64,000 nt of DNA from Campylobacter hepaticus (GTDB taxonomy: Bacteria > Campylobacterota > Campylobacteria > Campylobacterales > Campylobacteraceae), in contig NZ_CP031611.1 of assembly GCF_001687475.2 (NCBI RefSeq), forward strand, positions 124,001-188,000. The letters are read 5' to 3'. The position numbers and the translations under genes were made by a program. This document shows positions 1-9,493 of the stretch, piece by piece (position 1 is the first letter of the stretch; each line of letters begins with the position of its first letter). Below the pieces are notes generated by a model. That model was not told where the DNA came from. It did no database searches and worked only from the letters and a program-made list of their open reading frames with translations.

Positions 1-106
1 AGATATCAAAGCTTTACCTGGGGTAGAGTATAGTTATGAGGTTATTGCTATTGATGCAGTTGGTCTTCGTTCAAAACCTTCAAATAAAGTTAAAGCAGCC
101 CAATAG
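1..106 (+). CDS. flpA: C-terminal end of a fibronectin type III lipoprotein (FlpA-like), partial
   Basis: Only the last 34 codons are in the window, ending at the TAG at 104-106. The reading frame gives a peptide with the pattern ALPGVEYSYEVIAIDAVGLR, the typical last strands of a fibronectin type III domain. In C. jejuni the gene upstream of trmB is flpA, a fibronectin-binding surface lipoprotein adhesin. That identification rests on the neighbour plus this fragment, so the domain is seen and the name is inferred. The stop overlaps the GTG start of the next gene by one base. Confidence 0.7.
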   Translation, partial: DIKALPGVEYSYEVIAIDAVGLRSKPSNKVKAAQ

Positions 107-1287
107 TGCCAAATTTTAAAACAAAAAAGATTAAAAATTTAATTCTACCTTATAGCAGAGATGAGGTAGAATTTCTTTGGTGTGCTCAAAATGATAAGAT
201 AAGTCTTATTTATACAAAGGTTAAAGAAGAAAGCTTTTTTTTACAGATTAAAAAAGAGCAAAATGCTTTTGTGCTTAAGTGTGACAAGCATACAAAACCT
301 TCTAAAATAGCTTATTTGCAAAAGGCTTTAACAATTTTTAAAGAAGACTTTTGTGAAGATATTATAAATGAAGCATTCAAACTTAAAAATAATGCCTTGA
401 TTGAAAAAACACCTTTTATCCTTAATGATTTTGAAGAGCTTTTATTTAAGCTTCAAGGTAGAATTTATATAGAAATAGGTTTTGGCTCGGGAAGACATTT
501 ACTTTATCAAGCAAGAGAAAATCCTCATGTTTTAATATTAGGTGTTGAAATTTATAATAAGGCTTTAACCCAAGTTGCTAAGCTTGCTAAAGCCCAAAAT
601 ATCAATAATATTTTGTTGGTGCAAAGTGATGCTAGGTTGTTATTAAGTGTTTTAAAATCACAATCAGTTGAAAAAATTTTTTTGCATTTTCCTGTTCCTT
701 GGGATAAAAAGCCTCACAGACGTGTTATTAGTCAAGATTTTTGTAAAGAATGCGCTAGGGTTTTAAAGTATAATGGTCGCTTTGAACTTAGAACAGATAG
801 TTTTGAATATTTTAATTTTACTTTAAATCAATTTTTAAATTTTCCTTCTCCAAAATTCAGTCTTAAAAAAAATGAGAATTTAGAAGTTTCAAGTAAATAT
901 GAAGACAGATGGAAAAGACAAGAAAAAAATATATATGATCTTTGGGTATGGAATTTTGATCAAAAAGATGAAAATTATCAATTAGATGTCTTAGATTTTT
1001 CATGTTTTAAGCTTTCTCAGGAAGATTTAAAATTAATAGAATGTAATTTTCAAAATAAAACTATAAAAAAAGAAAATTTTTTCTTGCATTTTGAAAAATT
1101 GTATAAACAAGATGAAAATTTAATTTTAAAGATTGCATTTGGAGCTTTTAATAAGCCTGAGCATTGTTATTTGTATTTAAAAGATACTATTCATTTTTTA
1201 TTTAAAAAACCATTTAAAATTCAAGAAAATATTCAAGCAATGAAGACATTAAAAGAAATAATACAAATGCGTTTTAATAATATATAA
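106..1287 (+). CDS. trmB: tRNA (guanine-N7-)-methyltransferase
   Basis: This enzyme makes m7G46 in the variable loop of tRNAs using S-adenosylmethionine. The SAM-binding motif IEIGFGSGRHLL lies at about residues 122-133, and the TrmB signature with FPVPWDKKPHRR follows near 195-207. At 393 aa it is much longer than the roughly 220-240 aa of most TrmB proteins. The catalytic core sits in the middle, with an N-terminal extension of about 100 aa and a C-terminal extension of about 120 aa, as is usual in epsilonproteobacteria. The start is GTG and overlaps the flpA stop (TAGTG), which implies coupled translation. It belongs to the same run of + strand genes as ftsEX. Confidence 0.9.
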   Translation: MPNFKTKKIKNLILPYSRDEVEFLWCAQNDKISLIYTKVKEESFFLQIKKEQNAFVLKCDKHTKPSKIAYLQKALTIFKEDFCEDIINEAFKLKNNALIEKTPFILNDFEELLFKLQGRIYIEIGFGSGRHLLYQARENPHVLILGVEIYNKALTQVAKLAKAQNINNILLVQSDARLLLSVLKSQSVEKIFLHFPVPWDKKPHRRVISQDFCKECARVLKYNGRFELRTDSFEYFNFTLNQFLNFPSPKFSLKKNENLEVSSKYEDRWKRQEKNIYDLWVWNFDQKDENYQLDVLDFSCFKLSQEDLKLIECNFQNKTIKKENFFLHFEKLYKQDENLILKIAFGAFNKPEHCYLYLKDTIHFLFKKPFKIQENIQAMKTLKEIIQMRFNNI

Positions 1288-1353
1288 TTTTCTTAGAAAT
1301 TAAGCAAAAATAAAGCATAATGTAAAAATAAAAAGAGGAAATTAAGGAAAAAA

Positions 1354-2019
1354 ATGTCTAATTTAATCCAAGCAAACAAACTTGCTTTAGGTTATGATGA
1401 ATTAGTGATTAAAGATGCAAGTTTTGCTTTTAAAGATGATGATTTTGTTTTTATTACCGGTAAAAGTGGGAGCGGTAAAAGTACGCTTTTAAAGTCTTTT
1501 TATGGAGATTTAGAGCCGCTTTCTGGGAGACTTGAAGTATGCGGTTCTTTGATGAAAAAAATTGGAAATTTAGAACTTTTAAAATTGCGTCAAAAAATAG
1601 GAATTATTTTTCAAGATTATAAACTTGTGCAAGAGTATAATGTAGAAAAAAATGTTATGTTGCCTTTGATGATTAAAGGTTATAGTAAAAAAATATGTCA
1701 TAATCAAGCTGCTAAACTCTTAAAGCATGTTAATTTAACTTTTAAAGCTGATAAATTGCCTAATCAATTAAGCGGAGGTGAACAACAGCGTGTTGCTATG
1801 GCAAGAGCTTTAGCACACAATCCTAAGCTTTTGCTTTGCGATGAACCTACAGGAAATTTAGATGAGTATTCTTCTGATATTATTTGGACTCTTTTAAAGT
1901 CTGCTAGAGAATTACTTGGAACTTGCGTTATAGTAGTAACTCATAGAATTCCTAGTAATTTAAGAGTAGATTATCGCCGTTTTAATATAGAAAATGGAAA
2001 AATGAATGAAATTTTTTAA
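1354..2019 (+). CDS. ftsE: Cell division ATP-binding protein FtsE
   Basis: This is the ABC-type ATPase of the FtsEX complex, which couples divisome assembly to activation of peptidoglycan hydrolases in the periplasm. Walker A (GKSGSGKST) is at about 37-45, the ABC signature LSGGEQQ near 139-145, and Walker B with the catalytic Glu (LLLCDEPT) just after 155. The length of 221 aa is normal. A ribosome-binding site (aagg) precedes the ATG. The gene overlaps ftsX by 14 nt, so the two subunits are translationally coupled. Confidence 0.95.
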   Translation: MSNLIQANKLALGYDELVIKDASFAFKDDDFVFITGKSGSGKSTLLKSFYGDLEPLSGRLEVCGSLMKKIGNLELLKLRQKIGIIFQDYKLVQEYNVEKNVMLPLMIKGYSKKICHNQAAKLLKHVNLTFKADKLPNQLSGGEQQRVAMARALAHNPKLLLCDEPTGNLDEYSSDIIWTLLKSARELLGTCVIVVTHRIPSNLRVDYRRFNIENGKMNEIF

Positions 2020-2809
2020 AACGCATTTATCTTTGATTTTACCTTTGCTTTTTATGATGTTTGCTTTTGAATTTATTTTAATCACTAATGCAGCATTAAA
2101 ACATTATGAAGAAATCATTAGTAAAGATTATAATATTATAGTTGTTAGTAAAATAGAACTTGATCAAAATGTTTTAAAAAGTAAAATACCTTTTTTTGCT
2201 AAGCTTGAACTTTTAGATCCTAAACATTTGATTGAACGTTTAAAAAATGATATTTCTGAGAAAAATTTAAAAGTCTTGCAAGATTCTATACCAAAATTTT
2301 ATACTTTACAACTTGATTCTTTGCCTAATCAAAATGAATTAAATTCTATAAAAAAACATTTATTGGATATTGTAGGTGTTACTAAGGTTGAAACTTTTTC
2401 TAAAACCCATGATAAAATATATTCTTTGTTGATTTTAGTGAAATTTATTTTTTGGTTATTTTTATGTATTATTATTTTACTAGCTTTTATTTTATTTTTA
2501 AAACAGATGAGAATTTGGCTTTATGAACATACTGATCGTATTGAAATTATGTGTTTATTTGGAGCTCCATTTTGGTTTAGATCCTTTATGCTTTATAAAA
2601 TAGTAGTGATTGATTGTTTATTGGCTTTTATTTTTTTACTTGTTTTTTTTACTCAGCTTTTTGATCTTTATATTAAAGAGTATTTTAAAATTATAGATAT
2701 TGTTTTTCCACCTATAAATTTTATTTTACATTTGAGTTTGATCTTTTTAGCAACTTTATTAGTTTGTTTATTATGCGTAAATTGGGTGATGTTTAAGGTA
2801 AAAAGATGA
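2006..2809 (+). CDS. ftsX: Cell division permease-like protein FtsX
   Basis: This is the membrane subunit partnering FtsE. Four hydrophobic segments are visible (about residues 10-30, 145-167, 195-218 and 240-262). The loop between TM1 and TM2, about 110 aa, is periplasmic and is the region that recruits EnvC-type activators in other bacteria. Sequence conservation in FtsX is low, so the call rests on topology plus its 14-nt overlap with ftsE. The stop overlaps the ATG of the next gene by 4 nt, giving a three-gene ftsE-ftsX-activator unit. Confidence 0.88.
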   Translation: MKFFKTHLSLILPLLFMMFAFEFILITNAALKHYEEIISKDYNIIVVSKIELDQNVLKSKIPFFAKLELLDPKHLIERLKNDISEKNLKVLQDSIPKFYTLQLDSLPNQNELNSIKKHLLDIVGVTKVETFSKTHDKIYSLLILVKFIFWLFLCIIILLAFILFLKQMRIWLYEHTDRIEIMCLFGAPFWFRSFMLYKIVVIDCLLAFIFLLVFFTQLFDLYIKEYFKIIDIVFPPINFILHLSLIFLATLLVCLLCVNWVMFKVKR

Positions 2810-3996
2810 GAAAAGTTTTTTTTATTTTTTTTTATTTTTTTTTATTGATTGATCTAGATGCAAATGCCATTAATGAAAAAACAAAAACTTTAGAAGAAAA
2901 TAAGCGCATACAAGAGCAATTAAATAAAAAACTTGAAGATTTAGCTAATGATATATTAAATGGTGAAAAAGATTTAAAAGATTTAAGCTCACAAATAGAA
3001 AGTTTAAATTTTCAAACTTCTAAACTTGAAGCTAATGTTAAAACTCAAAATCAAGAATTAAATACTTTAGCTAGTCAAAATCAAGATTTATTAAAAAGTA
3101 AATCTAATATGGAAGGTAAGCTTATAGCATTAATGGCTAAGGATTTTGTTTATGATTTACCTATTCCTCAAGGCTATATTGAGAGTGAAGAAAGTTTCAT
3201 GGCTTTTGAAATATTAGAAATTTTAAACAAGATTTTAAATGAAGAAATTTTTAAGATTTCTAAAGATTATGAGGGAGTAAGCAAACTTATTGATGATAAA
3301 CAAGCTCAAATTAAAAAAATTAATGATAGTCTTAAAAACTATCATACACAATTAGCCAAATTACATAATTTAAAACAAAAACAACTCAGTCAAATTAATA
3401 AGCAAAAGACTGATCGTGCTATATATGCAAAAAAACTTGAAGATTTGCAAGCTCAGCAAGAAGAATTAAGACAAACTTTAAATGAATTAAAAATTATTAA
3501 TGATGAAAAAAATAAAAATTCAAATAAGCAAGATATTAAAATAGCAAAAAATAATACTCAAATTAGGCAATTAGGTTCAAGTTATCAAGGCAGTTCAGTT
3601 AAACGTTATACAGGAAAAAAAACTATAGCACCTCTAGATTCTTTTGTTGTAAAACAAAAATTTGGAAATTATGTTGATCCCGTTTATAATATTAAAATTT
3701 TTAATGAAAATGTAGTTTTAAGAAGTAATAAAAGTGATGCTATTGTTAAAAATGTATTGGATGGAAAAATAGTCTTTGCTAAAGATACAAGCATGCTAGC
3801 CCGTGTTGTTATTGTAGAACATGATAATGGTATACATACTATATATGCGCATTTAAATAAGATTGCACCTAATATTAAAGTGGGAAAAAATATAAAAAAA
3901 GGTGCTGTAGTAGGTAGAATTAAAAACGATCTTACTTTTGAGGTTACTCAAAAAAATTTTCACATTAATCCTTTGGAGCTTATTAGCTTAAATTAA
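2806..3996 (+). CDS. EnvC-like murein hydrolase activator: signal peptide, coiled coil, degenerate LytM domain
   Basis: A hydrophobic signal peptide (about residues 1-21) leads into a long coiled coil (roughly 25-245, rich in K/E/Q/L heptads). A C-terminal LytM/M23-fold domain follows at about 285-390. The domain keeps fold landmarks such as VIVEHDNGIHTIYAHL. The zinc-binding HxxxD motif is missing (the region reads YNIKIFNENV), and the usual HLHF is replaced by LTFEV. This is the hallmark of EnvC/NlpD-type proteins that activate amidases without cutting peptidoglycan. Its fusion to the ftsEX operon and the presence of amiA at 9493 fit an FtsEX-EnvC-AmiA pathway. The signal peptide is encoded by three poly-T tracts. 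Confidence 0.85.
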   Translation: MRKVFFIFFYFFLLIDLDANAINEKTKTLEENKRIQEQLNKKLEDLANDILNGEKDLKDLSSQIESLNFQTSKLEANVKTQNQELNTLASQNQDLLKSKSNMEGKLIALMAKDFVYDLPIPQGYIESEESFMAFEILEILNKILNEEIFKISKDYEGVSKLIDDKQAQIKKINDSLKNYHTQLAKLHNLKQKQLSQINKQKTDRAIYAKKLEDLQAQQEELRQTLNELKIINDEKNKNSNKQDIKIAKNNTQIRQLGSSYQGSSVKRYTGKKTIAPLDSFVVKQKFGNYVDPVYNIKIFNENVVLRSNKSDAIVKNVLDGKIVFAKDTSMLARVVIVEHDNGIHTIYAHLNKIAPNIKVGKNIKKGAVVGRIKNDLTFEVTQKNFHINPLELISLN

Positions 3997-4018
3997 CTAA
4001 ATTTAATGGAATTTACAA

Positions 4019-4024
4019 TATAAT
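4019..4024 (+). promoter_or_regulatory. Sigma-70 -10 element upstream of pyrH
   Basis: A perfect TATAAT lies 24 nt before the pyrH ATG at 4048, followed by an aaggag ribosome-binding site. Campylobacter promoters usually lack a clear -35 box, and none is seen here. It probably starts a pyrH-rpoZ-spoT-tyrS transcript independent of ftsEX. Confidence 0.6.
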
Positions 4025-4038
4025 TTTTAGCAAAATAA

Positions 4039-4767
<729 letters not shown>

Positions 4768-4777
4768 GGAGAAAAGT

Positions 4778-5002
4778 ATGAGTAAAAGAATAGAAGAAGT
4801 AGCAGCAAAAGCTTTAGAAAAAATGGATAATGATAGATACCGTCTTTCTTTAGTGGTGGCTAAAAGATCAGAACAATTAGCTAATGGAGCAGCACCTTTA
4901 GTAGATTTAGATAAAAATAAAAATAAACTCGCAGACATAGCTTTATATGAGATTGCAGAGGATAAAATTACTTTAGAGGGTTTAGTTGAAAACAGTCGAT
5001 GA
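4778..5002 (+). CDS. rpoZ: RNA polymerase omega subunit
   Basis: This 74-aa protein assists assembly of RNA polymerase and in other bacteria is part of a ppGpp-binding site. The N-terminus [13 protein letters not shown] and the segment [17 protein letters not shown] match the omega family (RxxLVxxxAKRARQL). The ATG at 4778 has an aaggag ribosome-binding site 6-8 nt upstream. The longer in-frame version starting at 4730 would overlap pyrH and lacks such a site. The 3' end overlaps spoT by 17 nt, and the rpoZ-spoT arrangement is widely conserved. Confidence 0.95.
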   Translation: MSKRIEEVAAKALEKMDNDRYRLSLVVAKRSEQLANGAAPLVDLDKNKNKLADIALYEIAEDKITLEGLVENSR

Positions 5003-7181
5003 AGAATTATTGCTTGAGCAATTAATCGATAATGTAAAAAAATGTAAAGATTTAGATCTTGCTAGAAATTTGCTTTTTGAAATTTGTGGTCATGATAGTA
5101 TGCTTGAAAAAGCAGTAGATTGCTGTATATTGTATCATAAAGGACAATTTAGAAAAAGTGGGGAACCTTATGCTGTTCATCCTATTTTAGTAGCTACTCT
5201 TGTTGGATTTTTAAGTGAAAATAAAAGTATTATTTTAGCAGCTTTATTGCATGATGTGATTGAAGATACAGATTGTACTGAAGATGAGCTTAAAGAGCAG
5301 TTTGGATTTGAAGTTTTAAAACTTGTTTTAGGTCTTACTAAAATCATTGAAATTCGAGAAGATAATTTAATCTCATCAAAATCAACAAAAGGTTTAGCTA
5401 AGTCAGCTTTAACTTTTAGAAATATGCTTTTAGCGAGTATTGAAGATGTGGGTGTGTTGATTGTAAAATTGTGTGATAGATTGCACAATATGCTTACTTT
5501 AGATGTTTTAAGAGAAGATAAACAAAAAAGAATAAGTGAAGAAACTTTAGTCGTATATGCTCCAATAGCCCATAGACTTGGTATTTCAAGTATAAAAAAT
5601 TATTTAGAAGATCTTAGTTTTAAATACCTTATGCCAGATGAATATAAACTTATAGATAATTATATTAATTCAAATAATCAAGAAATGCAATTAGGTTTAA
5701 ATGAATTTATTTCTAAAGTAGAACTTTTGTTTTTAAGTAATGGTTTTAGGCAAGGTAGTTTTGAAATTCAAAAACGTATTAAACATAGTTATTCTATATA
5801 TCTTAAAATGCAAAGAAAAGGCATAGGTATTGAAGAAGTGCTTGATTTATTAGGGGTTAGAATTTTAGTTGAGAAAATAAGTGATTGTTATTTGGCTTTG
5901 GGAATTTTGCATACTAATTTTAATCCTTTGGTTTCACGCTTTAAAGATTATATAGCTTTGCCAAAACAAAATGGATATCAAACTATACATACTACCCTTT
6001 TTGATGCTAAAAGTATCATAGAGGCCCAAATTAGAACTTTTAATATGCATAAAATTGCTGAATTTGGTATAGCTGCACATTGGAAATATAAAGAAGAAGG
6101 CAGTGTTGTTGCACCTCGTCTTGATTGGCTTACAGATATTTCTATGCAAAGTGTTAATAATCTTGAAAATGCTGAGGATTATAATGCTATTGAACTTTAT
6201 GAATATGCTAAAGATAGCCTTTATGTTGAAGATATTGCGGTTTATTCTCCTAAAGGGGAAATTTTTACCTTACCTAGAGGGGCTACTGTTCTTGATTTTG
6301 CTTATGAGGTACATACTAAAGTAGGACTTCATGCTAAAAGTGCTTATGTTAATCGTATTAAGGTGCCTCTTTTAACTGAGCTTAAAAATGGCGATATAGT
6401 ACGTGTTGTTACTGCTAATGATAAATTTTATCGCTGTTCTTGGATAGATAGTGTTAAAACAGGAAAAGCTAAAGCAAGTATAAGAGAATTTTGTAAGCAA
6501 AAAATTAGAGAAATTAATTTAGCAAGTTCTATGAATATATTAAGTTTTATTTTTGGGGTGGATAAAAATAAAATTGAGCAATGGATAGAAAAAGAAAATT
6601 TAGGCAGACGTATTAGACAAGTAGCAACTGATAGTGCTTATTTAAAAGATATGGTTAAAATTCTTAAAAAATATGCCAAAAAATCATATTGGTTTGATAA
6701 ATATGAGATTAAAGAACAAAAAATAGGCAATTTTACCTTATATTCTAATCATAAAATTGCTAATGTGGATTTTGATTTTTGTTGTCATCCAAAAAGAGGT
6801 GATGCTATGTTAGCTTTTGTTAAAGGAGGTAATGTTGTTGTGCATCATAAACTTTGTGATAGAGCAGATAAGATGATAGATAATAATCAAGATATGGTTT
6901 TTATCAAATGGGATTCTAATATTCCTAAATCTTATAAATTGATTTTTTCTTTAGAAAATAAAAAAGGTGTTTTAGCAGAATTTTTAGCATTTTTAGCTAA
7001 AATGCAAATCAATTTGTTAACAATTAATGTATCAAGTGATTTAAATTCAGCAGTAGATTATTTTGAAATAACAATGGAAATTCCAGATAATATTAACCCC
7101 GATAGTGTTAAAGATAGATTGAAATCTCGTTGTAAAATTTTAGATTTTACATCTTTAAATGATGCTTATAAAGAAGGTTAA
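4986..7181 (+). CDS. spoT: Bifunctional (p)ppGpp synthetase/hydrolase (RelA/SpoT homologue)
   Basis: This 731-aa protein makes and degrades the stringent-response alarmone (p)ppGpp. The HD hydrolase domain shows [10 protein letters not shown] and [10 protein letters not shown] (about residues 60-95). The synthetase domain contains the characteristic [11 protein letters not shown] (about 329-339). A TGS domain ([25 protein letters not shown], around 415-440) and a C-terminal ACT-like segment (about 655-725) follow. The start is TTG inside the end of rpoZ, which indicates translational coupling. It is the single long RSH gene expected in epsilonproteobacteria. Confidence 0.95.
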   Translation: MKTVDEELLLEQLIDNVKKCKDLDLARNLLFEICGHDSMLEKAVDCCILYHKGQFRKSGEPYAVHPILVATLVGFLSENKSIILAALLHDVIEDTDCTEDELKEQFGFEVLKLVLGLTKIIEIREDNLISSKSTKGLAKSALTFRNMLLASIEDVGVLIVKLCDRLHNMLTLDVLREDKQKRISEETLVVYAPIAHRLGISSIKNYLEDLSFKYLMPDEYKLIDNYINSNNQEMQLGLNEFISKVELLFLSNGFRQGSFEIQKRIKHSYSIYLKMQRKGIGIEEVLDLLGVRILVEKISDCYLALGILHTNFNPLVSRFKDYIALPKQNGYQTIHTTLFDAKSIIEAQIRTFNMHKIAEFGIAAHWKYKEEGSVVAPRLDWLTDISMQSVNNLENAEDYNAIELYEYAKDSLYVEDIAVYSPKGEIFTLPRGATVLDFAYEVHTKVGLHAKSAYVNRIKVPLLTELKNGDIVRVVTANDKFYRCSWIDSVKTGKAKASIREFCKQKIREINLASSMNILSFIFGVDKNKIEQWIEKENLGRRIRQVATDSAYLKDMVKILKKYAKKSYWFDKYEIKEQKIGNFTLYSNHKIANVDFDFCCHPKRGDAMLAFVKGGNVVVHHKLCDRADKMIDNNQDMVFIKWDSNIPKSYKLIFSLENKKGVLAEFLAFLAKMQINLLTINVSSDLNSAVDYFEITMEIPDNINPDSVKDRLKSRCKILDFTSLNDAYKEG

Positions 7182-7199
7182 GTAAAAAGGTTTAAGATT

Positions 7200-8405
7200 A
7201 TGGATATGCAAAAAATATTAGCAGAGCTTAAGCGTGGTTGTGCAGAAATTATTGATGAAGAAAGAATAGAAGTTTTAATTAAAAATTATTATGAAAAGGG
7301 CGAGAATTTTTTTGTAAAAGCAGGTTTTGATCCAACGGCTCCGGATTTGCATTTAGGCCATAGTGTGGTTTTAACTAAGATGGCTTTTTTGCAAAAACAT
7401 GGGGCTATTGTACAGTTTTTAATTGGTGATTTTACAGGGCAAATTGGGGATCCAAGTGGGAAAAATGTTACACGAAAAAAACTTGATAAAGAACAGGTTT
7501 TAATCAATGCAAGAACTTATGAGACTCAAGTTTTTAAGATTTTAGATAGAGAAAAAACACAAATTAAATTTAATTCTTCATGGCTTAATGAACTAGGATC
7601 AGCGGGTATAGTTGAGCTTACTTCAACTTTTAGTGTGGCTAGAATGCTTGAACGTGATGATTTTACAAAAAGATTTAAAGAACAAAGTCCTATTTCAATT
7701 TGTGAGTTTTTATATCCTTTGCTTCAAGGTTATGATAGCGTGGTATTAAAAAGCGATATTGAAATGGGTGGAACAGACCAAAAATTTAATCTTTTAATGG
7801 GAAGACAACTTCAAAGAGTTTATAATACATCTAAAGAACAAGCTGTTATTATGATGCCTTTGCTTGAAGGTTTAGATGGTGTTAATAAAATGAGTAAAAG
7901 TTTAAATAATTATATTGGTGTTACAGAAAAAGCTAATGATATGTATGCTAAAATTTTAAGCATTAGTGATACATTAATGTTTAGATATTATGAACTTTTA
8001 AGTCAAAAAAGTTTAGAAGAAATTGCACAAATGCAAGAAGATATCAAGCAAGGCAGTTTACACCCTAAAAAAGCTAAAGAGGATTTAGCTTTAGAGATTA
8101 CACAACGTTTTCACTCTAAAGAAGAGGCAAAGAATGCCAAAATAGAATTTGATAGGGTGCATTCGCAAAATGCTTTGCCAAGTGATGTTTTAGAATTTCA
8201 AGTGCAAGGAAAAATTTGGCTTGCTAAAGCTTTGGTTGAGTGTGGTTTAGAAAATTCTACTTCTGCTGCAAGAAGAAGTATTCATGCTAATGCAGTAAGT
8301 ATTGGTTTTGAAAAAATTAGTGATGATCAAATGTATTTAGATGCAGGAGAATATATCTTGCAAGTAGGCAAAAGAAAATTTGCAAAATTAAAGGTGAAAG
8401 AATGA
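7200..8405 (+). CDS. tyrS: Tyrosyl-tRNA synthetase
   Basis: This class I aminoacyl-tRNA synthetase charges tRNA-Tyr. The HIGH-type motif appears as HLGH in PTAPDLHLGHSVVL (about residues 46-59) and the KMSKS motif as KMSKSLNN (near 236). The C-terminal part (about 340-400) is an S4-like RNA-binding domain. The 401-aa length fits the TyrZ-like branch. The stop overlaps the next ATG (ATGA), so the downstream oxidoreductase is probably cotranslated. Confidence 0.96.
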   Translation: MDMQKILAELKRGCAEIIDEERIEVLIKNYYEKGENFFVKAGFDPTAPDLHLGHSVVLTKMAFLQKHGAIVQFLIGDFTGQIGDPSGKNVTRKKLDKEQVLINARTYETQVFKILDREKTQIKFNSSWLNELGSAGIVELTSTFSVARMLERDDFTKRFKEQSPISICEFLYPLLQGYDSVVLKSDIEMGGTDQKFNLLMGRQLQRVYNTSKEQAVIMMPLLEGLDGVNKMSKSLNNYIGVTEKANDMYAKILSISDTLMFRYYELLSQKSLEEIAQMQEDIKQGSLHPKKAKEDLALEITQRFHSKEEAKNAKIEFDRVHSQNALPSDVLEFQVQGKIWLAKALVECGLENSTSAARRSIHANAVSIGFEKISDDQMYLDAGEYILQVGKRKFAKLKVKE

Positions 8406-9493
8406 GTTTAAAACCCATAAAAATAGGAAAACACACTATAAAATATCCCATCTTTCAAGGAGGAATGGGATTAGGTATAAGTTGGGATAGGCTAGCTTCT
8501 GCTGTTTCTTTAAATGGAGGACTTGGGATCATTTCTTCTGTGGGAACAGGGTATTATGAAGAAAGAAAGCATGTAAGTAAAGAATTAAATGCTAAGCCTT
8601 ATGGAAGTGAAAATTTTTATTCTCGTAGAGGTTTGCAAGCTCTTATTGATAATGCAAGAAAAATCTGCGGTGATTTGCCTTTAGGATGTAATATTTTATG
8701 TGCAAGTAATGATTATGCAAGAATAGTACGCGATGCTTGTGAAGTGGGTTTTAATATCATTGTTTCAGGTGCAGGTCTTCCTACTAATTTACCTGAATTT
8801 TCACTTGATTTTCCTGATGTGGCTTTAGTGCCTATTGTTTCATCACCAAAAGCTTTAAAAATCATTTGTAAAAGATGGCAAAGTCGTTATAATCGTTTGC
8901 CTGATGCAGTTGTTTTAGAAGGACCAAAAAGTGGGGGTCATCAAGGCTTTACTTATGAGCAATGTTTAGATCCTAATTACCAACTTGAAAATTTAATTGA
9001 GCCTGTAGTTGAAGAAGCAAAAAGTTGGGGTGCTTTTCCTGTGATTGCAGCAGGGGGAATTTGGGATAAAAAGGATATTGAAAAAGCACTTTCTTTAGGT
9101 GCTAGTGGTGTGCAAATGGGAACGCGTTTTATAGGTACTTTTGAATGTGATGCAAGTGAAGAGTTTAAAAGTGTTTTACTAGCTTCTAAGCAAGAAGATA
9201 TTGAACTTATAAAATCTCCTGTGGGATATCCAGCAAGGGGTGTAAGAACCAATCTTTTAAATTTAGTAGATAAGAGAATGGGGCCAAAGATTAATTGTAT
9301 AAGCAATTGTGTAGCGCCTTGTGGACGTGGAAAAGAAGCCACTAAAGTAGGGTATTGTATAGCAGATAGGCTTTTTGATGCATGGTCAGGTAAAAAAGAA
9401 ACAGGACTTTTTTTTACAGGTGCAAATGGCTATCGTTTAGATAAACTTATTAGCGTTAAAGAACTCATGGATAAATTAGTTAATGGGGAATAA
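8402..9493 (+). CDS. FMN-dependent nitronate monooxygenase/enoyl-reductase-like oxidoreductase
   Basis: This is a 363-aa TIM-barrel flavoprotein of the 2-nitropropane dioxygenase (NPD)/FabK-like family. It shows the FMN-binding patterns IFQGGMGLGISWDRLASAVS near the N-terminus, EGPKSGGHQGF (about 176-186), and VIAAGGIWDKKDIEKALSLGASGVQMGTRF (about 217-246). The C-terminus has a cysteine-rich stretch (NCISNCVAPCGRGKEATKVGYC), suggesting a bound metal or disulfides. The substrate cannot be told from sequence. Overlaps of 4 nt with tyrS and 1 nt with amiA place it in the operon. Confidence 0.8.
   Translation: MSLKPIKIGKHTIKYPIFQGGMGLGISWDRLASAVSLNGGLGIISSVGTGYYEERKHVSKELNAKPYGSENFYSRRGLQALIDNARKICGDLPLGCNILCASNDYARIVRDACEVGFNIIVSGAGLPTNLPEFSLDFPDVALVPIVSSPKALKIICKRWQSRYNRLPDAVVLEGPKSGGHQGFTYEQCLDPNYQLENLIEPVVEEAKSWGAFPVIAAGGIWDKKDIEKALSLGASGVQMGTRFIGTFECDASEEFKSVLLASKQEDIELIKSPVGYPARGVRTNLLNLVDKRMGPKINCISNCVAPCGRGKEATKVGYCIADRLFDAWSGKKETGLFFTGANGYRLDKLISVKELMDKLVNGE

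Noticed and set aside
2812-2843. A classical phase-variable homopolymer like the poly-G tracts of Campylobacter
   Set aside because: There is no poly-G/C run of 8 or more anywhere in the window. The T runs are reported separately as a weaker possibility.
8977-9342. A 121-aa - strand ORF inside the FMN oxidoreductase gene
   Set aside because: It is antisense to a well-conserved TIM-barrel gene, and its Pro/Ser-rich composition is typical of shadow ORFs.
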